In this document: positions 34,842-43,370 of the stretch, in pieces
How positions within the stretch are numbered: the first letter of the stretch is position 1
Layout of the letters: each line of letters begins with the position of its first letter
From: Salinirubrum litoreum
GTDB lineage: Archaea; Halobacteriota; Halobacteria; Halobacteriales; Haloferacaceae
Direction of reading: 5' to 3'
Assembly (NCBI RefSeq): GCF_020567425.1
Contig: NZ_JAJCVJ010000002.1
Span: 186,001-250,000 of the forward strand
DNA length: 64,000 bases
Notes under the pieces: generated by a model
Seen by the model: only the letters and a program-made list of their open reading frames with translations
What the model was told of the DNA's origin: nothing
Databases searched by the model: none
Translations under genes and position numbers: made by a program

Positions 34842-35584
34842 TCGCGTCTCCGAGTCGGCGGTTCTCTGCTCGGGGATGGTCGTCTCGCCGAACCTGATGG
34901 GGTCGTCGGTCGTGCTATCGGGACGGCTAGCAGGTGGCTGAACGCAGAGCAGAACTGCCTCCGCGACCGCAACGACACCGTTACTCGATCTTGCGCACCT
35001 GCCAGCGGAACCGCGACAACACAGCACCTCGGTCCTCCCCACCCTCGGCGGGCGCACGAGAGCGCCCGCCTCCCTCGCGCGCGTCGTGGTCGCGCGCGCC
35101 GAGAACTGTTGCGGGGTCACACGTTGCGGGGTCACACTCGGATCGGGGGGTGTACGCACTTTCGAATCTCTCTGTCCCACTCACAGACGACCGTCTCGTC
35201 ATCCGACACTCCCGACGACGACCCGGATCCCGTATCGGACGCGATCTGCTGGCGACCGGCCCCGACCTGTATCCGAGCGATAGCGAGTGGCCTGCTCGCA
35301 GGCCGCGTCGCCAGCAGTCGGGGAGGCTCGGGGACGACTCACTGGGTGACGACCAGTAGCGACGCGATGGGTCGCCCATCTCGGGTGGGACTGAAAGGGG
35401 CCAGGGGTTTTCACCCCTCGTACTCTGCGACCGATTCGACCGAGTTACAATTGGGATGTTCGACCGAGTCGTACCGGAGCTATGCCACCGAGTTCCTCGC
35501 GACACACTCGACAGTACGCCCGACGACTCCACCGAGAAAACCAGAACTCACGCCACGAGTCGAATCCACGGCCCGCGTTCCCAC
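34842..35584. other. 743-bp gene-free region with repeat copy C
   Basis: No gene is supported: the open frames have poor codon bias and unrelated composition. It contains repeat copy C (35381-35420) flanked by degenerate units such as CGACCGATTCGACCGAGTT. The rest appears unstructured apart from GCGCGCGTCGTGGTCGCGCGCGCC-like palindromic GC runs near 35080-35100. Confidence 0.65.
35381..35420. repeat. inverted-repeat element, copy C (ends only)
   Basis: TCGGGTGGGACTGAAAGGGG at 35381-35400 is the inverse of the right end of copies A and B. Right after it, GGGGTTTTCACCCCTCG is the inverse of the left end. The whole interior of about 110 bp is absent, as in a collapsed or minimal copy. It is in inverted orientation relative to A and B. 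The flank CGTACTCTGCGACCGATTCG matches the flank of copy A, so the flank travels with the element. Confidence 0.7.
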
Positions 35585-36043
35585 CTACTTCGAGTCGGCG
35601 CGGACGAACGTCACCGGACACGGCGAAGAGAGCATGACCTCCTGTGCCGTGCTCCCGAAGACCGCCTTCCCGGTCGGCGAGCGCTTGCGGCCGCCGACGA
35701 GGACGCGGTCGGCGTCCACCTCGCCCGCGACTTTCACGATCTGTTCGCCGTGGTCGCCGACGGCACCCCGGATTTTCACGTCGATGTCGGCCTCGTCGAA
35801 CGCCTTCGCCAACTGGCGCGTGCTGGAGTGTCGCCGGGCCGCGTCGTCCGGGCCGACCTCCGACGCCTCCCGGTCGAACTCCAACCGGTCGATCGTCTTC
35901 TCGTACTCCTCTTTCGTGAACACGTGCAGGAGGACGACCTCCGCACCTGTCGGTCCCGCGACGTCGATCGTCTCCTCTGCGAGACGTTCGAGGCGGTCCG
36001 TGTCTCCGGTGCCGACTGCGAGCAGGATCGTGTCGATAGCCAT
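35585..36043 (-). CDS. universal stress protein UspA family
   Basis: 152 residues, one Usp domain. VGGRKRSPTGKAVFGSTAQEVM is the ATP-binding Gly-2x-Gly-9x-Gly-Ser/Thr pattern, so an ATP-binding type. The start is MAIDTILLAVG; a GTG/ATG 24 nt upstream is less likely. Role: stress-related regulation or stability, cytosolic. Its upstream region holds TATA-like boxes and, about 160 bp away, a symmetric ACTACA..TGTAGT site. Confidence 0.88.
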   Translation of the reverse strand: MAIDTILLAVGTGDTDRLERLAEETIDVAGPTGAEVVLLHVFTKEEYEKTIDRLEFDREASEVGPDDAARRHSSTRQLAKAFDEADIDVKIRGAVGDHGEQIVKVAGEVDADRVLVGGRKRSPTGKAVFGSTAQEVMLSSPCPVTFVRADSK

Positions 36044-36199
36044 ACCCTCCGGTTCTCCCGCACGCATCTTAAAAGTAGCGAATTCTTTACTCAGTTCCGA
36101 ATAAAGATTTCGAGCAGGCTGGCGGAGGGGGTCGATCGCCCGCCAACGTCGAACGTGTCACGTGGTAGCACTACACTCGTCGGTCCGACCGACGCAACC

Positions 36200-36213
36200 A
36201 CTACACTTGTAGT
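36200..36213. promoter_or_regulatory. operator-like palindrome ACTACA-CT-TGTAGT
   Basis: Perfect 6-bp arms with a 2-bp centre. The core TACANNTGTA is the operator pattern of BlaI/CopY winged-helix repressors. A half-site copy, CACTACACTCGT, lies 30 bp upstream (36169-36180), about three helix turns away. The only nearby promoter that it could control is that of the UspA gene, about 160 bp downstream on the minus strand. No regulator of that family is in the window. Confidence 0.4.
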
Positions 36214-36353
36214 TTTCTCCGCCCCGTCGGTCGAAGTCGGGCCGAGGCGTCGGCGAACCGCGGCCGGGCGTCGAGTGGTCCGGAGACGAACCGCGTGGCT
36301 GGCGGCAGTCTCGTCGTCCGTGAGACGCAGTCGCGTGAGAAGTCGACGACAGC

Positions 36354-36737
36354 TCAGATGTCGGGGGACTCGTCCTCGACGGCGCGTTTCATCGACTCGC
36401 GGCGGGACTTCGCGTCCCGGCCGGTCGCTTCGAGCAGGAAGTCGTTCTTCGCGGCGACGGCGTCCTGTGCGGCGTCGGCGTTCCCCTCGGCGATGACCTC
36501 GGCGGCGTCGCGCTCCTCGAAGTGGACGGCGAGTTTGTCCTTCTTGCCGCTGTACTTCGCCGCGCCGACGGTGATCTTCTTGAAGACCGGGTTCTTGGGT
36601 TCGCCGACGACGTACAGTTCGTGGCCGTTGACCTCCTCGGTGCCCGTGATCGGCCCGAAGTAGTCCTCGACGGTCGCTTTCATGTCCGGGATACGCTCCT
36701 CGAGATACTCCCCTCGGCGCATCTTGTACTCCTTCAT
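36354..36737 (-). CDS. DUF5611 family protein
   Basis: 127 residues from the ATG giving MKEYKMRRGEYLEERIPDM, the family's conserved start; upstream codons are dropped. The fold looks like a single alpha/beta domain (VNGHELYVVGEPKNPVFKKITVGAAKYSGKK, in pieces GHELYVVGE and KITVGAAKYSGKK), rich in Lys for a haloarchaeal protein, with a helical tail. The function is unknown. Divergent from the HAM1 gene. Confidence 0.82.
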   Translation of the reverse strand: MKEYKMRRGEYLEERIPDMKATVEDYFGPITGTEEVNGHELYVVGEPKNPVFKKITVGAAKYSGKKDKLAVHFEERDAAEVIAEGNADAAQDAVAAKNDFLLEATGRDAKSRRESMKRAVEDESPDI

Positions 36738-36895
36738 GGCCGGGCGTTCGGCAGGCGAGGGTTTCACTGTTTCGTCAGCCGTCGCCTTTTGAGGGCCTGT
36801 GCCGGGGTCGCACGGCACATCACCGGGCCGGCGAGAGCCACCCCGCGGCGACGCGCTTTCGACGCACCTATCCCCGGACCGTCCCGACGGCCGGT

Positions 36896-37522
36896 ATGCT
36901 CCACTACGTCACGACGAACCCCGGCAAGACCCGGGAGGCACGCGAGTATCTCGGCGGCGAGGTCGCCCAGACGAACTTCGACTATCCGGAGATTCAGGCC
37001 TCGGAACTCGGTCCCATCGCCGCCGAGGGTGCTCGCTCGGCCTACCGCGAGGTCGGCGAACCGGTCATCGTAGACGACGCCGGTCTGTTCGTCGAGACGC
37101 TGGACGGCTTCCCCGGTCCCTACTCATCGTACGTCGAGGAGACGCTGGGCGTTGAGCGCGTCTGGCAGATCGGCAAGGCGGAGGAGGACCGCCGGGCCAG
37201 CTTCCGGTGTGTGATCGCCTACTGTGACGGCCAGCCCTTCGACGCCAGTCCGGACCCGGTGGATCGTGCCGATCGGCACGTCGCGGCCGCCAGCGACGAA
37301 GAGGGGGAAGGAGACGACGCCGGGAGCCTGCCGGTGAAGCTGTTCACCGGACGCGTGCAGGGGACGCTGGTCGCCCCCCGGGGCGAGGGTGGGTTCGGCT
37401 ACGATCCGATCTTCGAGCACGACGGACAGACGCTCGCCGAGATGGACACCGAGGCGAAGAACGCCATCTCCCACCGGGGCCGGGCGCTGGCGAAGTTCGC
37501 CGAGTGGTTCGCGCAACGGTAG
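36896..37522 (+). CDS. rdgB: non-canonical purine NTP pyrophosphatase (HAM1/RdgB)
   Basis: 208 residues. The N-terminal TTNPGKTREA is the substrate-binding motif of the ITPase family; VDDAGLFVETLDGFPGPYSS holds the metal-binding Asp; GEGGFGYDPIFEHDGQ and SHRGRALAKF complete the family pattern. It hydrolyses ITP and XTP to monophosphates and keeps hypoxanthine and xanthine out of nucleic acids. There is a polar acidic insertion near residue 130 (SDEEGEGDD), a typical halophile surface loop. Confidence 0.93.
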   Translation: MLHYVTTNPGKTREAREYLGGEVAQTNFDYPEIQASELGPIAAEGARSAYREVGEPVIVDDAGLFVETLDGFPGPYSSYVEETLGVERVWQIGKAEEDRRASFRCVIAYCDGQPFDASPDPVDRADRHVAAASDEEGEGDDAGSLPVKLFTGRVQGTLVAPRGEGGFGYDPIFEHDGQTLAEMDTEAKNAISHRGRALAKFAEWFAQR

Positions 37523-37547
37523 GGTCGATCGCTGTTCACGACAGACG

Positions 37548-37781
37548 CACCAGTCGAACGGGCGGGCGCGACACCTCGGCGGCGTGGGGGCGCCTCGGGC
37601 AAGATTTAGCTGGCGCACCTCGACGACGTCGGGTCGCCTCGAGCAGGGTTTAGCTCGCGCACCTCGACGACGTAGGATCGCCTCGGGCAGGGTTTAGCTC
37701 GCGCACCTCGGCGGCGTGAAGCCGCCTCAGGTACGCCGACGGTCGCAGGGAGGATCACACGCTGAAAGCGACTGGTCCACC
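37548..37781. repeat. repeat D, long form with 44-bp tandem units
   Basis: Starts CACCAGTCGAACGGGC, runs into a tandem array, and ends CGACGGTCGCAGG...GCTGAAAGCGACTGGTCCAC. The start and end blocks match the short form at 6032-6147 (inverted). Inside, GGTTTAGCTCGCGCACCTCG-type units repeat at exact 44-bp spacing (unit starts 37612, 37656, 37700), with a 47-bp first unit. Units are nearly identical, with no unique spacers. Confidence 0.75.
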
Positions 37782-37956
37782 GGGAGTTGCACGGTGGGGT
37801 CGCAGATTCCGCCGGGTGGGACGTTCACCTCTCGTTGTTGCCGGTATCCGGCCCGACCAAGTTCTCAACGACCGATCCAACCCAGTTCTCACCGACCGAC
37901 TCGACAGAAGCCACCTCACAGGCCGATTCAACAGAGTTGCTACCGAACACGTACAC
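37782..37956. other. non-coding stretch with degenerate GAACTGGGT..ATCGGTCG units
   Basis: On the minus strand this reads TCGAGTCGGTCGGTGAGAAC then TGGGTTGGATCGGTCG: two adjacent units of the same degenerate sequence that flanks repeat copies A and C. No gene is seen. Confidence 0.55.
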
Positions 37957-38406
37957 CTACGACTCTTTCAGATCGTCCAGGACTTGCGCCCCGATGTCGC
38001 CGACGTCCACTCCGTTCCGTTTCGCGTACAGCACCGCCGCCGCCTCCAGCGTCACGCCGAGTTCGCGCTGACGGCGGTTGATGTCCGCGACCGCCGCCTG
38101 CTTCTCGACGCCGGTGGCGACCACCGCGTCCAGCACTTGCTCGAAGGTGGACTGCTCGTGGAGAATCGACTCGTCGGGGACGAAGTTCTGTGGCACCTGC
38201 ACGTCGTCGGGGTCGAACTCCGCGATCAGTTGGTTCTCCTCGCGGGTGAGCAACCCCCGACCGGCGGCCACGTCGATCAGTCGCTTCGCCTGATCCGGCG
38301 AGAACCAGTCTCTGTCGAGCGAGAGCGCGACGACGAACTCCCCCTCGCCGAGTCGTGTCCGACCCTCCTGCCGGAACGGCACCGCGACCGCCACGTCGAG
38401 ACTCAT
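37957..38406 (-). CDS. DUF2240 family protein
   Basis: 149 residues, soluble, mostly helical. The N-terminal half (MSLDVAVAVPFRQEGRTRL, LSLDRDWFSPDQAKRLI) and the C-terminal EAAAVLYAKRNGVDV match the archaeal DUF2240 family as I recall it. The function is unknown. A nucleic-acid-binding role has been guessed for such helical archaeal proteins but is not shown here. Confidence 0.8.
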   Translation of the reverse strand: MSLDVAVAVPFRQEGRTRLGEGEFVVALSLDRDWFSPDQAKRLIDVAAGRGLLTREENQLIAEFDPDDVQVPQNFVPDESILHEQSTFEQVLDAVVATGVEKQAAVADINRRQRELGVTLEAAAVLYAKRNGVDVGDIGAQVLDDLKES

Positions 38407-38483
38407 CGCTCGGGACTGTTCGGGCCGAGGGAGTAAGGGTTACTACTCGGAGTGGCGACCGGGACGGAGTCCTGGCCGAGCGA

Positions 38484-38807
38484 CTACTCCTCGCGAGTGA
38501 CGACGACGCGGTAGTCGGCGTACACCTCGACGAGACAGCCCTGCATCGGGAAGACGACACGCCCCTCGTCGCGGTCTGTCCCGTCGAGTCGCGCCGCGAA
38601 CAGGCGGTCCAGCGCGTCCGGGTCGACGTAGTCGTTGAGTTCGGCGTCGAGGTGCTCGACCGGTGTACCCGTCACCTCGGCGATGCCTCGTGCCACCGTC
38701 GTCCCGACGTGGTGGTTCGGGTCGTGTGTCAACTCGATCCGGTCGGGTGCGTCGTCGTCACCCGTGTTCGCACTCCCCGCTCCGTTCGACGCGTAACTCG
38801 AATTCAT
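38484..38807 (-). CDS. HalOD1 output-domain protein
   Basis: 107 residues, one HalOD1 domain: VARGIAEVTGTPVEHLDAELNDYVDPDALDRLF (in parts IAEVTGTPVEHLDAEL and YVDPDALDRLF) and a terminal beta hairpin VEVYADYRVVV. This domain is restricted to haloarchaea and is found alone or at the end of response-regulator proteins; its molecular role is unknown. An ATTAATATC TATA box about 28 nt upstream supports a leaderless start. It is probably transcribed alone. Confidence 0.82.
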   Translation of the reverse strand: MNSSYASNGAGSANTGDDDAPDRIELTHDPNHHVGTTVARGIAEVTGTPVEHLDAELNDYVDPDALDRLFAARLDGTDRDEGRVVFPMQGCLVEVYADYRVVVTREE

Positions 38808-38825
38808 ACTCCGCAGTCGGGCGCA

Positions 38826-38876
38826 GGGATATTAATACCATCACATCAACTAATCAACTATCTTATACTATCGGGC
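38826..38876. promoter_or_regulatory. AT-rich promoter island between HalOD1 and rps8e
   Basis: A rare AT-rich stretch: GGATATTAATACC, repeated ATCAACTA words, and CTTATACTATCG. The first is the TATA box of the minus-strand HalOD1 gene. The CTTATACT near 38863-38870 would fire rightward around 38893, about 115 nt before rps8e, so it could serve a long leader or a small RNA. rps8e also has a closer CATTCAAGTAG box. Confidence 0.45.
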
Positions 38877-39009
38877 TCCCCGACGGAACGACGTGACGGC
38901 GGCGGCCGGCAGGGTGGACGGTCGGCTGGTCGTGGTCGGCACGGCCCCGGTGTCGGGACCGACGAGCCGTTCCGAGCCATTCAAGTAGCTGCTGGCAGTT
39001 TCAGAAGAC

Positions 39010-39384
39010 ATGAAGGATCAGGGACGCTCGAAGCGGAAGCGAACCGGTGGCCGACTCCGGCCGTTCCGGAACAAGAAGCGCTACCAGCTCGGCCGCGAGC
39101 CGGCAGAGACGACCGTCGGCGAGCCGCGGTTCCAGGTCATCGACTCGCGTGGCAACGGCACGAAGACGCGCGTGCTCTCGACGAACGTCGCCAACGTCTC
39201 CGTCGACGGCGAGACCGTCGAGGCCGAGATCACGAACGTCGTGGACAACCCCGCCAACATCAACTACATCCGGCGGAACATCATCACGAAGGGCGCGATC
39301 ATCGAGACCTCCGAGGGCCAAGCACGCGTCACCTCCCGTCCGGGCCAGACCGGACAGGTCAACGCCGTCGCGGTCGACGAGTAA
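39010..39384 (+). CDS. rps8e: 30S ribosomal protein S8e
   Basis: 124 residues. SKRKRTGGRLRPFRNKKRYQLGR (basic N-terminus; key part RSKRKRTGGR) and NPANINYIRRNIITKGAIIET-like core (NYIRRNIITKGA) identify archaeal S8e, a small-subunit protein with no bacterial homologue. Length is normal. It stands alone with its own promoter. Confidence 0.95.
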   Translation: MKDQGRSKRKRTGGRLRPFRNKKRYQLGREPAETTVGEPRFQVIDSRGNGTKTRVLSTNVANVSVDGETVEAEITNVVDNPANINYIRRNIITKGAIIETSEGQARVTSRPGQTGQVNAVAVDE

Positions 39385-39509
39385 CGCGACCGTTCTCTCT
39401 GTTTCGCCAGACGTGGAGTGACGACGTCGGGACCGAGCCGACAGCAGACGGTTCGGCCTGCGTCGCGGGAAAGGGTTTTGCCGGGGGGCACCAACCCACA
39501 GCTACGCCG

Positions 39510-40523
39510 ATGGCAGACGCAGCAGATCACGTCGCCTACGCGGCGGAACTCCGGGCCGACGACCGTCCGGACGACGCCGCAGCCCACTACGAGCGGGCGC
39601 TCTCGCTCGATCCGGCCCACGCAGAGGCGCACGCCGAGTACGCGACACTGCTCGCAGCCGAGGACCCCGCGTCCGCCGAACACCACTACCGCGAGGCGCT
39701 CACGCTGGCACCCGACGACCCGGCGACCCACTCCGACTACGGCGTCCTGCTGTACGAGGAGAACCGCCCGCGTGACGCCCGCGAGCACCTCGAACGCGCG
39801 GTCGAGACGTGGCTGGCACGGGACCGGCGGGCCGACGCCCTCCTCGATCTGGACGTGTTGATCCGGATCGACCACAGTCTCGACCACTCGACTGCCGCGA
39901 CCGCGCGCTGGCGCTACGCGATGGACTTGCTCGCCGAGACCAGCGTGGACCCCGAGGTCGACCGCGGCCTCCGCGCGCTCGGCACGGTGCTCACTGCCCG
40001 CGACGTCCACGACCGGGTGCAGGACGCGGTGGCACTCGGGGTCGAACACCTCGGTCGCGGGGAGTTCCAGCAGGCGATCCGGTTGTTCGCGCCCGCGTGG
40101 GACCAGCACGACCGACTCCGCGAAGGGTCGGCCGCCCGGCAGGACGCACGCTGTGCCGGCACCGCACTCGCCGGCTTCCACCGGGTCGCCGGGAACACGC
40201 GGGAGGAAGGTGCGCTGGTCGCCGAACTCGGTGGGTTTCGGGACCGACTCGCGCCGGGGCCACGGGCGGTGTACGACAGACTCGTCGGTGCCGCCGGGCG
40301 CTCGCCGGACGACCTTCGAATGTTGGCGACCGACTTCGGTGACGCGGGATCGGACGACGAGGAGCGTGGTGAGACGCGGGTCGACGGCGCGGAGTCGGGC
40401 GGTGACGAGTCAGGTAGTGACGAGTCAGGGAGCGACGAGGCAGGCGGCGACAAGTCGGAGGCAGTCGACTCTGCGCGACTGTTCGCCTTCGCCGATCTGT
40501 TGGAACTGATGGACGAGTCGTGA
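39510..40523 (+). CDS. TPR-repeat protein
   Basis: 337 residues. Three tetratricopeptide repeats fill the first 100 residues (AAHYERALSLDPAHAEAHAEYA, AEHHYREALTLAPDDPATHSDYG, AREHLERAVETW, each within family consensus). Further helical hairpins run to about 260, and then comes an acidic Ser/Asp/Glu-rich low-complexity tail (repeats of GSDES). It probably acts as a protein-protein scaffold. The ATG is used; TTTTGCCGG lies about 35 nt upstream. The partner is unknown. Confidence 0.8.
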   Translation: MADAADHVAYAAELRADDRPDDAAAHYERALSLDPAHAEAHAEYATLLAAEDPASAEHHYREALTLAPDDPATHSDYGVLLYEENRPRDAREHLERAVETWLARDRRADALLDLDVLIRIDHSLDHSTAATARWRYAMDLLAETSVDPEVDRGLRALGTVLTARDVHDRVQDAVALGVEHLGRGEFQQAIRLFAPAWDQHDRLREGSAARQDARCAGTALAGFHRVAGNTREEGALVAELGGFRDRLAPGPRAVYDRLVGAAGRSPDDLRMLATDFGDAGSDDEERGETRVDGAESGGDESGSDESGSDEAGGDKSEAVDSARLFAFADLLELMDES

Positions 40524-40574
40524 CACTGTTCGACGAGTCGTGAAGACGAGCGCGCACTGAGAGAGGGAGAGAGA

Positions 40575-41576
40575 TTACGGCGTCGGCGCGGCCTTCTGCA
40601 GTCCGGTCTCCGCGATGTTCCCGCCGTAGTCGGCCGCCCGCGACACCGAGTCGACGATCAGGCCGAGCAGTTGCGCGCGTGCCGGATCGAGATCACGCAG
40701 GAGTTCGTCGATAGCGCGGGCCTCGGTGTCGATGTCCTCGACCATCTCGCGGGCCTCGTTCGCAAGATTCGTCGCCTCGACCGAGTCGTCGGTGAACAGT
40801 GCCTCCATCGCCGTGTCGATCACCTGTGCGGTCGCCTCGTGGAGATCGAACAGCGCGTCGGTGACCTCCTCGGGCACCGGTTCCTCCAGATTGAGCGTCA
40901 GGTGTGCGATCTTGGTCGCGTGGTCCGCGACACGCTCCAGTTGCCGGGCGCTGGAGTGGTAGTCGAAACACACCTCGCGGGGCACGCCGAGTTCCTCGGC
41001 GGCCTTCGGCGTGCGCAGGGTCGCCCGGAAGATGCGCGAGACGACCATCCACAGGCGGTCCACGTCGTCGTCGCGCTGGATCACGTCGCGCGCCATGTCC
41101 CGGTCCAGATCCGCCAGCGCGGTCATCGCGTCTTCGAGCATCGACAGCGAGATGAGTCGCATCCGGGTGACGGCGTTGTGGATCGACAGTTCCGAGGAGT
41201 CCAGCAGGTCGCGGATCACGACGCGGTCGCGGGTCTCCTCTAAGACTTCCAGGCCGACGAGACTCTGGGTCGCCTCGCGGATGGTCCGGCGCTGGTCGTT
41301 GGTGATCCGGGAGTTCTCCAGGGCGATGATGTCGAACCCGGAGACGTACATCGTCATCACCGCCCGCGTGAGTTCGTCGCCCGACAGGTCGGCGATGTCC
41401 AGCGTCCCCTCGGTACGCTCGTCGCCGCGCCGGGGCGTGAGAAACAGCGAGTCCCCCTCGGGGTAGAACTCGACTTCACTGCCGGCGCTGACGCCGTTCT
41501 CGGTCGCCCACGTCTTCGGGATCGACACGGTGTACGTCGATCCGCCCGTCACCTGCACCTTTCGTGTCTCGACCAT
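40575..41576 (-). CDS. phoU: AbrB-type DNA-binding domain fused to PhoU domains
   Basis: 333 residues. Residues 1-45 are a swapped-hairpin AbrB/SpoVT domain (RKVQVTGGSTYTVSIPKTWA, EVEFYPEGDSLFL). The remaining part contains two PhoU three-helix bundles with the ExxxD metal-site patterns (RQLERVADHATKIAH). This is the archaeal DNA-binding PhoU, expected to regulate phosphate genes, likely the adjacent divergent pst operon. A TTTATTGG TATA box about 28 nt upstream gives a leaderless start. Confidence 0.9.
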   Translation of the reverse strand: MVETRKVQVTGGSTYTVSIPKTWATENGVSAGSEVEFYPEGDSLFLTPRRGDERTEGTLDIADLSGDELTRAVMTMYVSGFDIIALENSRITNDQRRTIREATQSLVGLEVLEETRDRVVIRDLLDSSELSIHNAVTRMRLISLSMLEDAMTALADLDRDMARDVIQRDDDVDRLWMVVSRIFRATLRTPKAAEELGVPREVCFDYHSSARQLERVADHATKIAHLTLNLEEPVPEEVTDALFDLHEATAQVIDTAMEALFTDDSVEATNLANEAREMVEDIDTEARAIDELLRDLDPARAQLLGLIVDSVSRAADYGGNIAETGLQKAAPTP

Positions 41577-42134
41577 ACGCCACCCAAGCGACGTACTCCC
41601 AATAAATCTGCCTATCTCTATATACTCACGCCTGTAGTTCCGGTAACACGACTCGTCGCCGCCGGCGAACCAGCAGTGCGGCCGAGGCGACCACAGACGG
41701 AGCAATCGTGAAGAACCGTCTCCCGTGTGTCGGTTCGAGACGGGACCGTCGGCCGAACATCGTCGAGCAGGACGTGAGCAGACGACGATCGTCGACTCCG
41801 GAGTCGAGTCGGAGACGCGTGAGAACTGCGCCGACTACTCGTGTCGACTCGGGTGGTATATACTCGCGTTCGATACTCCGAGACACCCTCGTTTCGTTCA
41901 ACGAGTTCGTGCGTGTTTCCAAACGAGACTCCGATACGGAGAGAAACCGGACGGTCGTTTTCGCCGAGAGATCGGCTCACGTTCGGGGAGAGCACTCGTC
42001 GTGAGATCTGCGTCGATGTACTCGGATCGTGACGGTCGTGTCTCCGTTCCGATCATTGACGGCTCCCCACAGATATTTCTTCTATATAGCCATATTAGCA
42101 GTGGTTTTAGTGATCCTACGGTGAGGTACAGGCG
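41577..42134. promoter_or_regulatory. divergent control region phoU / pstS
   Basis: 558 bp without a credible gene. At its left end are two TATA-like boxes for phoU (minus strand). At its right end, TCTATATAGCC (42081-42091) and GTTTTAGTG (42103-42111) are candidate TATA boxes for pstS, about 46-52 and 24-32 nt before its ATG. A further GGTATATACTCG near 41851 could be a minor promoter. The AbrB-PhoU protein may bind here; no exact site was identified. Confidence 0.5.
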
Positions 42135-43280
42135 ATGACGCAGAAACCGTCGAAGCAGGGCGAGGGCGTTTCGCGGCGTAAGTTCGTGATCGCGTCGGGT
42201 GCGGCAACCGGTGCTGCTGCACTCGCTGGATGTACCGGTGGCGGTGGCTCGGAGGAGACCGAGAGCAGTGGTGGCAGCTCGGGCGGCGACTCCGACTCCG
42301 GCTCCGACAGCGGCATGGAAGAGACCGAGTCCTCCGGAATGGACACGAGTCCGCTCGAATCCGGCGGCTCCTCGACCGTCTACCCCATCGCACGCGAGGC
42401 GTCCTCCTACTGGAACGCCAACCGGCCGGCCTCCGACAGCGAGTACTGGCCGCACGACGAGTACGGCATCGACACGGACCTCGCGCTCGCGGACTACTGG
42501 GCGAGCCTCTACGGCTACGAACCGAGCGGCGAGGGCGAGCCGCCGTTCACCGTCTCGGTCGCACTGTCCCACTCCGGCACCGGCGTCGAGAAGGTCCGCG
42601 ACGGCCAGCTCGACCTCGGTAACTCCTCGGGCAACGTCGAGGACGAACTGCCGGACCGCGAGTCGTACGACGACTTCGTCGACCACGTCGTCGGCGTCGA
42701 CGGCCAGCCGCTCGTCGTCTCTCAAGAGATCGCCGACGCCGGCGTCGAGCAGATCACCGGCGACCAGCTGAAGGACCTCTACAAGGGTCGCATCAGCAAC
42801 TGGAGCGAACTCGGCGGTCCGGACCGCGAGATTCAGGTCCTCGGCCGCGTCAAGGGCTCCGGCACACGCACCTCCTTCGTCGCCAACGTCTTCGGCAACC
42901 CCGAGGAGGACACGACGGTCGCCAACCGCTACGGGCAGAACCAGCGGCTCGCGCAGGCCATCGCACAGGCCGACAACGCGATCAGCTACCTCGCGCTCGC
43001 GTTCCTCGACACCGACGGCGTCTCGCCCATCGCGCTGGAGTGGGAGGGCACCACCTACGCCTACGGCGACGACGAGAACGGGCTGGACTCGACCGACTAC
43101 CCGCTCTCGCGTGACCTGCACATGTACTCGTGGCAGGGTACCTCCAACAAGGAGGCCGCCTTCCTCAACATGATCTTCTCCGAGTTCGGCCAGGAACGCT
43201 TCGTCGCGCCGAACAACTACTTCACCCTCGGTGCACGGCGACTCGAAGAGGAGCGCGCGAAGCTCCCCGACCAGGTCTGA
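42135..43280 (+). CDS. pstS: phosphate ABC transporter substrate-binding lipoprotein PstS
   Basis: 381 residues. A twin-arginine signal (SRRKFVIASG) and lipobox LAGC give a TAT-exported, lipid-anchored protein. A Ser/Gly/Asp/Glu-rich linker follows to about residue 75, then the periplasmic-binding fold: GGSSTVYPIAREA is the phosphate-binding first loop, and GRVKGSGTRTSF the second phosphate-contact motif. It captures phosphate outside the cell for PstCAB. It is the first gene of the operon, with 90 bp before pstC. Confidence 0.95.
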   Translation: MTQKPSKQGEGVSRRKFVIASGAATGAAALAGCTGGGGSEETESSGGSSGGDSDSGSDSGMEETESSGMDTSPLESGGSSTVYPIAREASSYWNANRPASDSEYWPHDEYGIDTDLALADYWASLYGYEPSGEGEPPFTVSVALSHSGTGVEKVRDGQLDLGNSSGNVEDELPDRESYDDFVDHVVGVDGQPLVVSQEIADAGVEQITGDQLKDLYKGRISNWSELGGPDREIQVLGRVKGSGTRTSFVANVFGNPEEDTTVANRYGQNQRLAQAIAQADNAISYLALAFLDTDGVSPIALEWEGTTYAYGDDENGLDSTDYPLSRDLHMYSWQGTSNKEAAFLNMIFSEFGQERFVAPNNYFTLGARRLEEERAKLPDQV

Positions 43281-43370
43281 GCCCCCCGCCCTCGTTTCGA
43301 CCCTTCGCAGCTCCCGGCCGGAGAATGGAAAACGACAAAACTACCGCTCAAGATTTTCAGAGTACACTCA

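Noticed and set aside
37565-37743. 44-bp array considered as a CRISPR
   Set aside because: Units are nearly identical along their whole length with no unique spacers, and no cas gene is present in the window.
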